Origin: an uncultured Prevotella sp.
Lineage (GTDB): Bacteria > Bacteroidota > Bacteroidia > Bacteroidales > Bacteroidaceae
Reading direction: 5' to 3'
DNA: 64,000 bases
Assembly: GCA_944320305.1 (NCBI GenBank)
Contig: CALUGW010000002.1
Coordinates: forward strand, 1-64,000
Position 1 is the first letter of the stretch. The number at the start of each line of letters is the position of its first letter. Position numbers and translations under genes: made by a program. The notes under the pieces are model-generated. The model was not told where the DNA came from, searched no databases, and worked only from the letters and a program-made list of their open reading frames with translations. Below are positions 7,989 to 16,854 of the stretch, in pieces.

Positions 7989-8567
7989 TCATTCCGCGCT
8001 CCGACTAACTATATTTGCGGGCACGCCCGACACCACAGCGCCCGCCGGAACGTCCTTGATTACAACCGAGTTGGGGCACACCACCGCACCGTCGCCAACA
8101 GTCACACGGCCTATCACCTTGCATCCTATCGTCAGCTCCACGCGGTCGCCAATCACAGCCCGGTTCTCCTGCGAGCCCTTGTTGCCCACGACCACGCCCG
8201 CCGACACCGTACACCAGTCGCCCATCCTGATGCAGTTCAGCTGCACCCCTCCGTGGAAATGCGGTATGTAAAGCCCCTTGCCCACGGTGTTCGGGTGGAT
8301 GTAAATCTGGTATCTGTTAGACAACCGCTTCCATCTGAAGCCGTAGTAAAGCCCCATCAGGCGTTTTACCCCCCCCGATTTAACATTTATAAAGTATTCA
8401 TACTTTCTTAACGTCTGCAAGTACTTCCTTACGTAATAACTCTCGCGCACCGCCCCGAACACAGCCAGCAGCGGTTCAAACAGCATATACGCCCCTGAGC
8501 AGTTCTGGATGTTGCGCCGGCGGTCGGAGGCTATGTAATCCGACAATGCGGCTTTGGAATTTATCAT
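7989..8567 (-). CDS. Hexapeptide-repeat acetyltransferase (serine acetyltransferase-like)
   Basis: The 192-aa protein has a left-handed beta-helix built from repeats such as IHPNTVGKGLYIPHFHGGV, IGDRVELTIG and VPAGAVVSGVPA. This matches the CysE-like O-acetyltransferases found in polysaccharide loci, so the likely role is acetyl-CoA-dependent modification of a sugar. The N-terminal 60 residues are non-repetitive and may help oligomerise. Codons 64-66 are spelled by a G8 tract (8369-8376); slippage would truncate the protein before the catalytic helix. It is the last gene of the leftward run that starts at 12994. Confidence 0.8.
   Translation of the reverse strand: MINSKAALSDYIASDRRRNIQNCSGAYMLFEPLLAVFGAVRESYYVRKYLQTLRKYEYFINVKSGGVKRLMGLYYGFRWKRLSNRYQIYIHPNTVGKGLYIPHFHGGVQLNCIRMGDWCTVSAGVVVGNKGSQENRAVIGDRVELTIGCKVIGRVTVGDGAVVCPNSVVIKDVPAGAVVSGVPANIVSRSAE
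8369..8376 (-). repeat. G8 homopolymer tract in acetyltransferase gene
   Basis: On the coding strand the motif is TCGGGGGGGGTA, read TCG GGG GGG GTA. The same 12-mer occurs at 14416-14423 and 17119-17126 (tract positions) in other genes. Confidence 0.85.
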
Positions 8568-8630
8568 TCGGTTATTTAATCTTAGATAAAAGATGAAAAC
8601 AAAAAATCAACAGACAATCAACAGATTTTG

Positions 8631-9581
8631 TTACCGCCTGTCACTTCCTGAACGCTCCATTCTTATATGTCTCAATCCATGTTTAAGACCCATTGCCATT
8701 ACTTTACAAACCACAATATTATGGTATCTGACAATGGTTAGCGCACTGTCCCAAAACAGCCGGTGCGCAATACAGGCAACGCTAACAAACCGATTGAAGC
8801 CCGTGTTTCCAGTGTAAATAAACCTATACCAGAAAATCAGAAAATTGCAAGTCTTCGCATAAGCAACTTTCAGATACCGACCACCATCACTTGCCGACCC
8901 TGCGTCAAGATGCCGGAAATAAGCGTCGCGGCAGACTGCAATGCGCACACCACTCTTGTAGAGTTTGTAAAACATCACCTGGTCTTCAGGCAACGGATAG
9001 CCGGAATCCTCAAGCCACAGCTCATCCTCAAAACGTATGTTCCGCAGAGCCGCCGTCTCGGCAAAGCAATTCGAGCCGTGACCACTCTGACTGTAATACT
9101 GCACACCGGGCTTCAATCGCGTGTTCACAACAAAGCCGGCGCAGCGGTTGATTTTTATATAAAACTCATCGTCTACAGGCCGTTGCACCTCACAACCGAT
9201 AAAGCTATTGACCAGCACCGCAAGCCGAGACCGCCGCTTCGAGTCATCATGCAGAATCGGAATGCAACACTGTGCCTCGGCTGTCACCATTGTCTTGAAA
9301 ATTTTCTCGACATACTGAGGTTCAAACTCAACATCATCGTCCAGCAACAACACATAGGGCGTTTTTGCGTCATTGATGGCAAACACCCTCTGCCTCACCA
9401 TTCCTTTCTCGCAGAACGCAAAGCGTTCATAGCCCAACCGCTCCTCCGGCGGTCTGAATCCATGCGGGAGCACCACCACGACCTCTTCCGGCTTCACTGT
9501 CTGCCGATCGATGGACTGAAGCAGCTTGCTGTATTTATCTCCCCCCTGCCCAAGGTGCGGATGTATACGGAATATCGGCAA
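8631..9581 (-). CDS. GT2 glycosyltransferase
   Basis: This 316-aa inverting GT-A enzyme begins with a variant N-terminus (MPIFRIHPHLGQGGDKYSKL) where most GT2 proteins have a hydrophobic strand plus PVYN. It then shows SIDRQTVKPEEVVVV and the metal-binding DxD region YVLLLDDDVEFEP. EDQVMFYKLYKSG later may supply the catalytic base region. It probably adds a sugar to the lipid-linked repeat. A C6 run at 9541-9546 lies near its 5' end. The gene is clearly A/T-richer than the flanking housekeeping genes. Confidence 0.8.
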   Translation of the reverse strand: MPIFRIHPHLGQGGDKYSKLLQSIDRQTVKPEEVVVVLPHGFRPPEERLGYERFAFCEKGMVRQRVFAINDAKTPYVLLLDDDVEFEPQYVEKIFKTMVTAEAQCCIPILHDDSKRRSRLAVLVNSFIGCEVQRPVDDEFYIKINRCAGFVVNTRLKPGVQYYSQSGHGSNCFAETAALRNIRFEDELWLEDSGYPLPEDQVMFYKLYKSGVRIAVCRDAYFRHLDAGSASDGGRYLKVAYAKTCNFLIFWYRFIYTGNTGFNRFVSVACIAHRLFWDSALTIVRYHNIVVCKVMAMGLKHGLRHIRMERSGSDRR

Positions 9582-9638
9582 TTTTTATTTGTCATATCAA
9601 ACATTATATACCACAACTTTAATCTGGCACATTTTCAA

Positions 9639-10661
9639 TTATATTATTGCTGCTTTTATTCCTTTCATCACCACATCAAATTTCATAAGGACAAACCTTA
9701 AAAAGTGCATCATATAAGCCCAGCATAAGTTAATAAAATAATTATCACACAAAAGGAAAAACTTATAGAATCTACTTCGACTTGTTTTTATGTCTTTGAT
9801 GTTTAACTCACTAATTTTTAACCTTATTTTTTCATAACCGCTTCTGTCTTTTTTTAATAGACAACAATATATCATAGACAAATAAGCATCGAGTTTTCGG
9901 CTTACTATGAATTTATTAACATCCAATTTTCCCGACAGAAAACAGTCTATCTCATCTAAGATTTTCACGACCATATCTGAACGTTCGAAAGTCTTTTCTA
10001 TCGAAAATACGTGCGTAATAGATTGGTCATTTGTTTTGTCATAATAATACAACGCCGTATCGTCGTTAGCAATTATCTTTGCAAAATACGCGGCTTTGAC
10101 AAGCACCAACAAATCTTCACCAAGATTAAGACCATCAATAAATGCAATATGGTTATCAATTAAAAGGCTTCGCTTCATTAATTTTCCCCACAACGCAGTT
10201 GGTATGCGATTCGCCAATAGACTGACAATCAGTTTTTCTGAACTATATTCAACCTGCAACGGAAGTTTTGTTGTACCCAACGCAGAAATAACAACAGTGC
10301 CGAAACACACTATATCCGCCCCCATATTCTCTGCTTTTCTGACAAGGGTCTCTACCGCATATGTATTAATAAAGTCATCGGCGTCCACCCACAACAGATA
10401 CTCGCCAGTGGCATTGTCGAGCAATGTGTTGCGTGCGGCAGCAACACCCCTGTTCGCCTCATGGCTGACAATCTTTACGCTGCCACATCTGGCAGGGTAT
10501 CTCTTTGCCACAGACTTTAAAATATCAATGCCCCTATCTGTTGAGCAATCGTTGACAAACACAAACTCAATGTCGCCATAAGTCTGTCCGAAAAGACTTA
10601 CGGCACAACGCTCAATATATTTTTCCGCATTGTACACCGGAACCAAAATGGAAACTTTCAT
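9639..10661 (-). CDS. GT2 glycosyltransferase
   Basis: The 340-aa protein has the classical GT2 start VSILVPVYNAEKYIERC, the nucleotide-binding FVFVNDCSTD and the DxD motif LLWVDADDF. It is a cytoplasmic GT-A transferase. The C-terminal third is A/T-rich and lysine-rich with no recognisable domain. It lies 57 bp upstream of the next GT2 gene, in the same direction. Donor sugar is not predictable. Confidence 0.85.
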   Translation of the reverse strand: MKVSILVPVYNAEKYIERCAVSLFGQTYGDIEFVFVNDCSTDRGIDILKSVAKRYPARCGSVKIVSHEANRGVAAARNTLLDNATGEYLLWVDADDFINTYAVETLVRKAENMGADIVCFGTVVISALGTTKLPLQVEYSSEKLIVSLLANRIPTALWGKLMKRSLLIDNHIAFIDGLNLGEDLLVLVKAAYFAKIIANDDTALYYYDKTNDQSITHVFSIEKTFERSDMVVKILDEIDCFLSGKLDVNKFIVSRKLDAYLSMIYCCLLKKDRSGYEKIRLKISELNIKDIKTSRSRFYKFFLLCDNYFINLCWAYMMHFLRFVLMKFDVVMKGIKAAII

Positions 10662-10725
10662 AAAAACGACATCCTAAATTGCGTCTTTGATTGAATAAAC
10701 CTTTACAGGAAAACCATTTTCCAGG

Positions 10726-11745
10726 CTACCGCCCGATTGGTTCTCCTTTCAATTTGCAACACAAAACTCCAATAAATGAGGCCAATGACGGGAACAACAT
10801 TATAGGCAAACCTTTCATTACCTGACGCCAAAGGCCAAAATAAACAGAAGCAAATAAGCCTCGAACCGACAGGTGCCGCAGGAGCGACATTTTACTTTTA
10901 ATGAGTCGGTGAGTGTCATCATTGACATTCTTCTTGTCAGACAGTATTCTGATAACCATCATAAAGTTATAGAAATCGAAAAAAGCCCTATCCGCGTAAC
11001 ACCTTGAATGAGTCCGGCTGAAAGCCGTCAGCGAGTCAAGAATCTTCATCTGGTCGGCGATTTTCTTCGCGCTCCTGCTGGCCATTATGCTCCCTGAGCT
11101 TCTCACGAGGTAACGGTAGGAGGCATTGTCCACAAGGCGGACGCCGTTGGCTAAAAATACCGCGCGGGGCACGAACTCCTCGTCCTCGTGGTAGATGCCG
11201 GGATAGAACGACAGGTTGCGGCCGAGCAGAAACTCCCTCTTGAACAGAAACCGCTGCACGGGAGTCTTCACAAAGCGGCCAACGAGCTGCCTTGGCCCGG
11301 AAGTCCGGCCATAGAGGTAATCGTGCCGATGCTTGGGCACAATCTTCTGCTCGGTCTCCGCGCCTGTAGCCTCGTCAATGCTCATCATGTTGAGGCCGAA
11401 CATATCGGTGTCCGGGCTTTCGGCGGCAATCCTGTGCAAGCGCTCAAGGCTTCCGGCTTCCACTGTGTCGTCGCTGTCTACAAACCAGACGTAATCGCCC
11501 TTGGCCACTGCCAGACCTGCGTTGCGGGCGCAGCTCAGCCCCTTATTCTTCTGGCGGATTATGTTCAGGTTGGCATAGTGCGCGGCCAATTCCTCCACAA
11601 TATCAACAGACTTGTCCGGCGAGCCGTCGTCAACGACTATCACCTCGAAGTCGTCCCCACAGAAATCTTGCGAGAAGATGCTGTCGAGCGTGTGGCGCAC
11701 ATACCTCTCAACGCTATAAACAGGAATTATGATGGAAAGAAACAT
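10726..11745 (-). CDS. GT2 glycosyltransferase
   Basis: The 339-aa protein carries LSIIIPVYSVERYVR, VIVVDDGSPDKSVD and VWFVDSDDTVE, all classical GT2 features. The gene is 7 bp downstream of the wzy-like gene. Its first ~50 codons are duplicated, about 91 percent identical at DNA level, on the other side of wzy at 13016-13195. This places wzy between direct repeats. Confidence 0.87.
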   Translation of the reverse strand: MFLSIIIPVYSVERYVRHTLDSIFSQDFCGDDFEVIVVDDGSPDKSVDIVEELAAHYANLNIIRQKNKGLSCARNAGLAVAKGDYVWFVDSDDTVEAGSLERLHRIAAESPDTDMFGLNMMSIDEATGAETEQKIVPKHRHDYLYGRTSGPRQLVGRFVKTPVQRFLFKREFLLGRNLSFYPGIYHEDEEFVPRAVFLANGVRLVDNASYRYLVRSSGSIMASRSAKKIADQMKILDSLTAFSRTHSRCYADRAFFDFYNFMMVIRILSDKKNVNDDTHRLIKSKMSLLRHLSVRGLFASVYFGLWRQVMKGLPIMLFPSLASFIGVLCCKLKGEPIGR

Positions 11746-11752
11746 GGATTAG

Positions 11753-12994
11753 TTATATTCTATTACAAAAAAATTTCGCTCCCCCAGTCATAATTATAAC
11801 AAACACCGCTATATATAAAGCATCAAACTGAGGCAATGAAGTCAATGAACAACATATTACAAATCCCGCCAAAAAAAACAAAACTTTCTTCTGATGCATT
11901 TCAATAATATGCGACATACAGCTTATGAAAAATCCCAAATAGGCAATCACTCCGACAAGCCCCTGATCCCCAATGACTTGAAACCACAATGATTCTGCGC
12001 CAAACAATCCCTCCACATTTTGCGTCAATACCGTCCACGTATAGCCAACGCCATTACCAATAAGCCATGTGTCACTTATGGAATTCATAATAATTGCCAA
12101 TTGCTGGTCACGCAAAGACGCGGAACTGCCTTGAACCTTAGAGCTGTCTGAGTTTATAATTGAATTAATAATTTCAGACGAATCGTATCCTATAATGTTC
12201 AACACTACAACGGACAACAAAACAGCTATTATGATGCGCTTGTCAAAAATTTTCTTATTCAAGACGAAGCAAAGTGAAACGACAATAAAAATTATGACGG
12301 AGCGTGAGCCAGAAAAGATTCCGGCAAGCAGCAAAAACAACACCAACGCCGTCACATACTTGTATTTTATAAATAGTGTGGAATATCTGTACAAATACAA
12401 AACAGCCAATCCGTAACAAGCACAAACGCATCCACTCGTTGTGTGCATGGAAAAAAACGATTGGGTACGTGTTACATTGTATCTAATATCTGTGATAATT
12501 TTTAGATTATCCCCATACCAACCATTAGCCTGCACCATTTCAATATAAGGATTGCTACCTGTCAACGCAACGTATATTCCATACAAAGAAAGTAACCATC
12601 CGAAATAATATAAAAACGAGCACATAGCAGGAAGCATTCGCTGAGGATATTTTTGGATGCACGAATACAAGGTCAAAATAAGGACAACAGTTACAAACCC
12701 ATTTATAAGCGTACTTGGTCTGAATTCACCACTGAATGTGTTTGTAAGCACAATTGAAACAAAATAAAACAGCAAGCCGATAAAGAACTTATTATTTGTA
12801 AAGTCGCCTATCAACCACCGATATTTGACCACAAGAATCAAAACGGCAAAACAACCAACTACTGTATAAAGATTCAATGGTTCAAACGAAACGAAACATG
12901 ACAGCAGCGTGCCCAATAGTAATATTAACCCAAGGTATTTGGGATAATTTTTCAATAACAGCACAATTAATATTATTAATAACCAAGTTGTCAT
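11753..12994 (-). CDS. Wzy-like O-antigen polymerase/ligase family membrane protein
   Basis: The 413-aa protein is almost entirely hydrophobic with roughly ten to twelve membrane segments. Near its end it has GAESLWFQVIGDQGLVGVI, the pattern of Wzy_C/O-antigen ligase proteins, where a large periplasmic loop precedes E-x-x-x-x-x-x-x-G. It is expected to join undecaprenyl-linked repeat units in the periplasm. With the flippase at 15386 it points to a Wzx/Wzy-dependent pathway. Base composition is low in G/C, common for polymerases. It is flanked by direct repeats of a GT2 gene start. Confidence 0.75.
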   Translation of the reverse strand: MTTWLLIILIVLLLKNYPKYLGLILLLGTLLSCFVSFEPLNLYTVVGCFAVLILVVKYRWLIGDFTNNKFFIGLLFYFVSIVLTNTFSGEFRPSTLINGFVTVVLILTLYSCIQKYPQRMLPAMCSFLYYFGWLLSLYGIYVALTGSNPYIEMVQANGWYGDNLKIITDIRYNVTRTQSFFSMHTTSGCVCACYGLAVLYLYRYSTLFIKYKYVTALVLFLLLAGIFSGSRSVIIFIVVSLCFVLNKKIFDKRIIIAVLLSVVVLNIIGYDSSEIINSIINSDSSKVQGSSASLRDQQLAIIMNSISDTWLIGNGVGYTWTVLTQNVEGLFGAESLWFQVIGDQGLVGVIAYLGFFISCMSHIIEMHQKKVLFFLAGFVICCSLTSLPQFDALYIAVFVIIMTGGAKFFCNRI

Positions 12995-13015
12995 AAAAGG
13001 GAAAATGTATATATT

Positions 13016-13195
13016 TTAACATATATGGCACGTGGAAAACTCTTCCACATTGTCTACAGACTTGTCAGGCGAGCCGGCTTCAACGGCTATCACCTCGAAG
13101 TCGTTCTCACTGAAATCTTGTGAGAATATGCTGTCGAGCGTGTGGCGCACATACCGCTCAACGTTGTAAACAGGAATTATGATGGAAAGAAACAT
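13016..13195 (-). pseudogene. Truncated GT2 glycosyltransferase remnant
   Basis: A 59-codon ORF starts with MFLSIIIPVYNVERYVRHTL and follows the N-terminus of the GT2 gene at 10726 for about 50 codons, then ends. The catalytic VVVDDGSPD is changed to IAVEAGSPD, so even this part has lost the key aspartates. It is best seen as a leftover of recombination or gene duplication around wzy. Confidence 0.8.
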
Positions 13196-13309
13196 TATGT
13201 TGATATACTTGTTGTGTTAATGTTTTAATATGCCCAGGCGTCGATTTCGCGATCCATTACAGCCGTACCCAACGTTCTGTATGCCGCACCCACATTTCCT
13301 TCCACATCA

Positions 13310-13399
13310 CCTCGCGCCCCGACGCGGGGTCCAGCATCCAGCATTTAGCAGAGTGCAGCACTGTGCGCGAGTCTGGATTCCGCTTTTCAGCGGGATGAC
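13310..13399. repeat. REP-like palindromic intergenic repeat
   Basis: It contains CCCCGACGCGGGG-type and GGATTCCGCTTTTCAGCGGG palindromes. The second palindrome recurs at 22536-22561. The surrounding 13196-13600 region has no convincing gene. Confidence 0.6.
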
Positions 13400-13669
13400 G
13401 CGGATGTGCCTGCACCTGCCTTTCAGTATGCCTCGGAGGGTATGGAAGAGAGGCAAACCCTGCGTCTATATAATGTTTGGCAAAGTGCCGACATTGACGT
13501 AGTATTTTGCAAGCAGGTATTCCGCGTGTTTCTCCTTACCATACAGCAGGCGTTATTCACTGAGTAAATGCTTCATACTGCGAGAGAGAAAATTAACATT
13601 ACTATGTTAAATGTGTTAAAGCGAAGCAGTTTGCATCGCCTCTGATAACAGCCTGAGCATCAACAGAAT

Positions 13670-13800
13670 ACGAAATAAGCTGTTTTAGCTTCCAAAACAG
13701 GCCTTTTTGCAGGCCGAAATGGCCTATATTGGAGTCTGAAATGACCCATTTTGCAAAACGAAACGGCACATATCGAAAAACGACATGAAGCGGACAAATT
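13670..13800 (-). repeat. Partial copy of dispersed palindromic repeat family
   Basis: Modules such as CCTATATTGG, AAAACAGGCC and GGAAGC match the long repeats at 28571 and 44082, here in reverse orientation. An 83-aa ORF over this stretch on the minus strand looks like a by-product of the repeat. Confidence 0.5.
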
Positions 13801-13886
13801 TTAGTTGCGTATTTGCAATTATCTCCGCAGGCATTTTTCACTAAGAACACCATTGCTGATTGAAATAGCGAAAAGCCTTTGCCTGA

Positions 13887-14486
13887 TTATATCTCAAGAA
13901 ACCGCGCCCAGCCGAAGCGGTCGTAATACCGGCTGCCGAAGTTGCCGCGGTAGTCTATTATCTGGCCGAGCAGGCCGTCCGCGCCTTGGTAATCTATAAC
14001 GAACGAGCACTTTATATCAGGACAAGCCTTGTGTACCAGCGCCACTTTGCGGCGGATGGGCAGGCTGTCGAAGCGCAGCAAGTCAGCGTGGGTGCAGCCG
14101 TCGCGCTCCACAAGCACGGCGTAGATGTTGTCGTAGTCTATCCTTGCCGCCCGCCGTTGCCATGCCGCAGCAGCCTCGGCGAACGTGGCATAATGTAGAA
14201 AGTCTATGCGTATTCTGCCGCCGAGCAGGCCTATGGGATAGCTGTTGCCGCCGGTGATGTCTTCCATAGGAGCCTGCACGTAACGCCTGAGGTCCGACAG
14301 CAGCTCAACGTAATCCGCCGGTCGGATGAACAGATTCACGGTAGGTGTGTCGAAGCGCAGGCCGTAGTCGTGGAGCACCATTGCCCCGGTGCAGTTGTTG
14401 CAGAGCAGCGTTTTACCCCCCCCGACAGATTTTTTAACAAATCTAAAGCGAAATTTGCGCAAGCGCAGTTTCAAGTTCAGTTTCAT
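13887..14486 (-). CDS. DUF1919 exopolysaccharide-biosynthesis family protein
   Basis: The 199-aa protein has the DUF1919 features NNCTGAMVLHDYGLRFDTPT and FIRPADYVELLSDL. Members occur in capsule and exopolysaccharide loci; a transferase role is suspected but I know of no proven reaction. It overlaps the upstream Caps_synth gene by 4 nt (ATGA), so the two are translationally coupled. A G8 tract at codons 22-24 (VGGGK) lies close to the start, so a slip would abolish nearly the whole protein. Confidence 0.8.
   Translation of the reverse strand: MKLNLKLRLRKFRFRFVKKSVGGGKTLLCNNCTGAMVLHDYGLRFDTPTVNLFIRPADYVELLSDLRRYVQAPMEDITGGNSYPIGLLGGRIRIDFLHYATFAEAAAAWQRRAARIDYDNIYAVLVERDGCTHADLLRFDSLPIRRKVALVHKACPDIKCSFVIDYQGADGLLGQIIDYRGNFGSRYYDRFGWARFLEI
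14416..14423 (-). repeat. G8 homopolymer tract in DUF1919 gene
   Basis: Coding-strand motif TCGGGGGGGGTA, here read (G)TC GGG GGG GGT A, a different frame from the other two copies. Confidence 0.85.
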
Positions 14487-15367
14487 GATTCACAGTCGTT
14501 ATTGTTCAGAAAATGCCGCAGCATATTTTCCGGCTCGGCGTCCGGCAGCTGCGGGTCATACTTATACGTCAGCTTGTGAATGAAGCAGCTGTCGAGAATG
14601 TGTCTGTACCGGCTCTCGCTGTATGGCATCTGGAATGAAAAGAGGAACACATGGGGATTCATGTTGCAGATGTATGGCTTTGACTGCCATAGAGCCTCCA
14701 CCTCGCTGTCAGTGCGCACGAGCAGTCCGAGGGTGATATGGAAGATGTAATAATCGGGCAGCCAGCTGTGGCGGCTGAAATAATGAAACAGCACATTGCG
14801 CAGTTTTCTCAATGCGGCGTTGCCCTTTTCGGCCTTGATGAACCAGCTGGAGCAGTCTATCGGCGTGGTGTCGGCAAAAAGCAGGCTCTTGGTGAACATG
14901 AAGAACGGTGCACGCTCCACCACAGAGTCTATGGGCCGCGTCATGTAGCAGGTGGCGTCGCACCATATTCCGCCATACTCCAGCAGCAGCGACACCCGAA
15001 GCAGGTCGGAATAAAGGGCCTCACCAATCTTTCCGTCAGCGTGCTTGCGCTCGATGAAGTCCGGCATGGCAAGATAATCTCCGAGTGTGCTGGCGTCAAG
15101 AACCATGACCCGCCGTCCGCCCGAATGACGCCTCACAGAGGATATGCACCGGCGCACAATCTCGGGAGCGTTGGCCTCACCCTGCCTCCAGTACATCCAG
15201 ATTACGTTGTCGGCACACGGACGCTTGCCCACGGCGCGGAACTCGTCGTTGTCCTTGTACTTCAATAACGGCTTCATGCGGTCATAGCACAGCCACTGCG
15301 AGCGGGTCCACGAGGCTTTCTTCCAATACCACAATTTGGGGAGCAACTCGCTGATTTTTCTTTTCAT
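14483..15367 (-). CDS. Capsular polysaccharide synthesis transferase (Caps_synth family)
   Basis: This 294-aa protein resembles GT32-like Caps_synth enzymes. Supporting segments are NVIWMYWRQGEANAPEIV, SDLLRVSLLLEYGGIWCDAT with the catalytic D-x-D-like end (WCDATCY), and a C-terminal alpha/beta region. Such proteins transfer a sugar to the lipid-linked unit in the cytoplasm. The gene follows the flippase by 18 bp and overlaps the DUF1919 gene, so these three likely form one transcript. Confidence 0.85.
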   Translation of the reverse strand: MKRKISELLPKLWYWKKASWTRSQWLCYDRMKPLLKYKDNDEFRAVGKRPCADNVIWMYWRQGEANAPEIVRRCISSVRRHSGGRRVMVLDASTLGDYLAMPDFIERKHADGKIGEALYSDLLRVSLLLEYGGIWCDATCYMTRPIDSVVERAPFFMFTKSLLFADTTPIDCSSWFIKAEKGNAALRKLRNVLFHYFSRHSWLPDYYIFHITLGLLVRTDSEVEALWQSKPYICNMNPHVFLFSFQMPYSESRYRHILDSCFIHKLTYKYDPQLPDAEPENMLRHFLNNNDCES

Positions 15368-15385
15368 AATGAATCTTTCTTGTTG

Positions 15386-16843
15386 TTATGATTTGCGCCT
15401 GCCGGCGAAGAAATCCCGCACAGACGAGCTGACATAACGGTAACTTTCCAAAGAGAACATCCTGGAGCCGCCCCAGTACAGCCCGACTCCGGCAAGGAAC
15501 TGCAGACACAACGCAAGCCATACATTCAAGCCGGCCAGCCCGATGGAATACACCGCAAGCGCGGCAACCAAGGCAAGGACGAATTGCGGCGCGACATCCT
15601 GCAGCTGCTCCGAGAACTTGTAGCCTATCAGCCGCTTGTTGGGCCAAGCGTTTATGGCTGTTCCGAGCAGGCTGTAGAACGTGTGCGCCACGGCTATTGC
15701 CAACGGGCTGACACACATTCCGGCAAATATGGCCAGGATGTACAGCGGCTTCTTATACAGCTCAAGCTTGAGCGTGACGTCGCTCCTGCCCACGGCGTTG
15801 ATGGCCTGGAGGTTGGCCGTGCCCAGCACGCCCATGCAATGGCCCACGCAGAGCACCCGGATGTAAGGCACGCAGGGCAGCCACTTGTCGGTGAGGAGCA
15901 CCAGCACGATGTTGTCGGCGGCGGCGGCGAGCATGAACAGCAGCGGGAAGACCACGAAGCTGCCGGTCATCATGGAGCGGCGGACTGCCCGCTTCACGGC
16001 GTCCCTGTCGTCCTGCACCTTGGAGATGGCGGGAAAGAGGACGGCGTTGATTGTGTTGTTGACATTGTTTGAGAACAGGCCGGGAAGCGAGTCGCCGCGG
16101 TTGTAGAACGCCAGGTCTGCCGGGGTGTAGCGGAAGCCGACGATGAAGTTCTTAAGCTCGTTGAAAAATGTGCCGAGGAAATTGGCGCCCATAAGCCGCG
16201 CGCCGAAAGACAGGAGTCGGCGGCACCGCCGGAAAGAGAACCGCAGGTCGGGGCGCCAGTCTATGATGCGGTTGAGCGTGAAGGTGTTGACGATGTTGTT
16301 GGACAGCTGCTGGCCCACCAGCGCCCACACGCCGCATCCGGCGCAGGCCATGGCTATGCCCACGGCGCCGGAGACGACAGTGCCGACGCCTGTGGCGTAG
16401 AAGAACTTGCGGAAGTCCATCGTGCGGGAGACCGACGCCTGCTGCACCGAGTTGAGAGCCTGCACGGGAATGACAAGCCCCAGAACGCGGAGCACCGCGC
16501 ACACCTGCGGGTCGCCATACAAGGCGGCCACCCATGGGGCCGACACGAACAGGGCGGCATACAGCAGGAGCGACACGGCCATGCCGGCGTGAAACATGGT
16601 GGAGAAGTCAAGCCCGTCGGCGTCCTTCTTCTGCACAAGAGACGTGCCGAGACCGCTCACGGCCAGCACCGCCGTAAGGTTTATAAACACCATGCACAGG
16701 GCTATCGTGCCGTACTCCTGCGGCAGAAGCAGGCGCGCCAGCACCACCGAGACGGCGAAGCTCACAAGCTGGGAGGAGATGCGCTCGCCGAAACGCCAGA
16801 AGAAGCCGCTTATGGTCTTGCGCTTCAAATCACCGTCTGCCAT
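15386..16843 (-). CDS. Polysaccharide flippase, Wzx/WzxC-like
   Basis: The 485-aa membrane protein begins with the family pattern KRKTISGFFWRFGERISSQL and VVLARLLLPQEYGTIAL, and has about 12-14 membrane spans. It belongs to the MOP exporter superfamily, subgroup of lipopolysaccharide/colanic-acid type flippases. It should move undecaprenyl-linked repeats across the inner membrane for the Wzy-like polymerase. It lies 11 bp downstream of the acyltransferase gene. No Wzz/Wza/Wzc export genes are seen in the window. Confidence 0.88.
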   Translation of the reverse strand: MADGDLKRKTISGFFWRFGERISSQLVSFAVSVVLARLLLPQEYGTIALCMVFINLTAVLAVSGLGTSLVQKKDADGLDFSTMFHAGMAVSLLLYAALFVSAPWVAALYGDPQVCAVLRVLGLVIPVQALNSVQQASVSRTMDFRKFFYATGVGTVVSGAVGIAMACAGCGVWALVGQQLSNNIVNTFTLNRIIDWRPDLRFSFRRCRRLLSFGARLMGANFLGTFFNELKNFIVGFRYTPADLAFYNRGDSLPGLFSNNVNNTINAVLFPAISKVQDDRDAVKRAVRRSMMTGSFVVFPLLFMLAAAADNIVLVLLTDKWLPCVPYIRVLCVGHCMGVLGTANLQAINAVGRSDVTLKLELYKKPLYILAIFAGMCVSPLAIAVAHTFYSLLGTAINAWPNKRLIGYKFSEQLQDVAPQFVLALVAALAVYSIGLAGLNVWLALCLQFLAGVGLYWGGSRMFSLESYRYVSSSVRDFFAGRRKS

Positions 16844-16854
16844 AGCACTCTTTT

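Noticed and set aside
9541..9546. C6 run in a GT2 gene as a fourth slippage tract
   Set aside because: It is shorter and lacks the TC...TA flanks shared by the three G8 tracts.
13602..13853. 83-aa ORF on the minus strand
   Set aside because: It coincides with palindromic repeat modules also found at 28571 and 44082, where no homologous frame is kept; best explained as chance.
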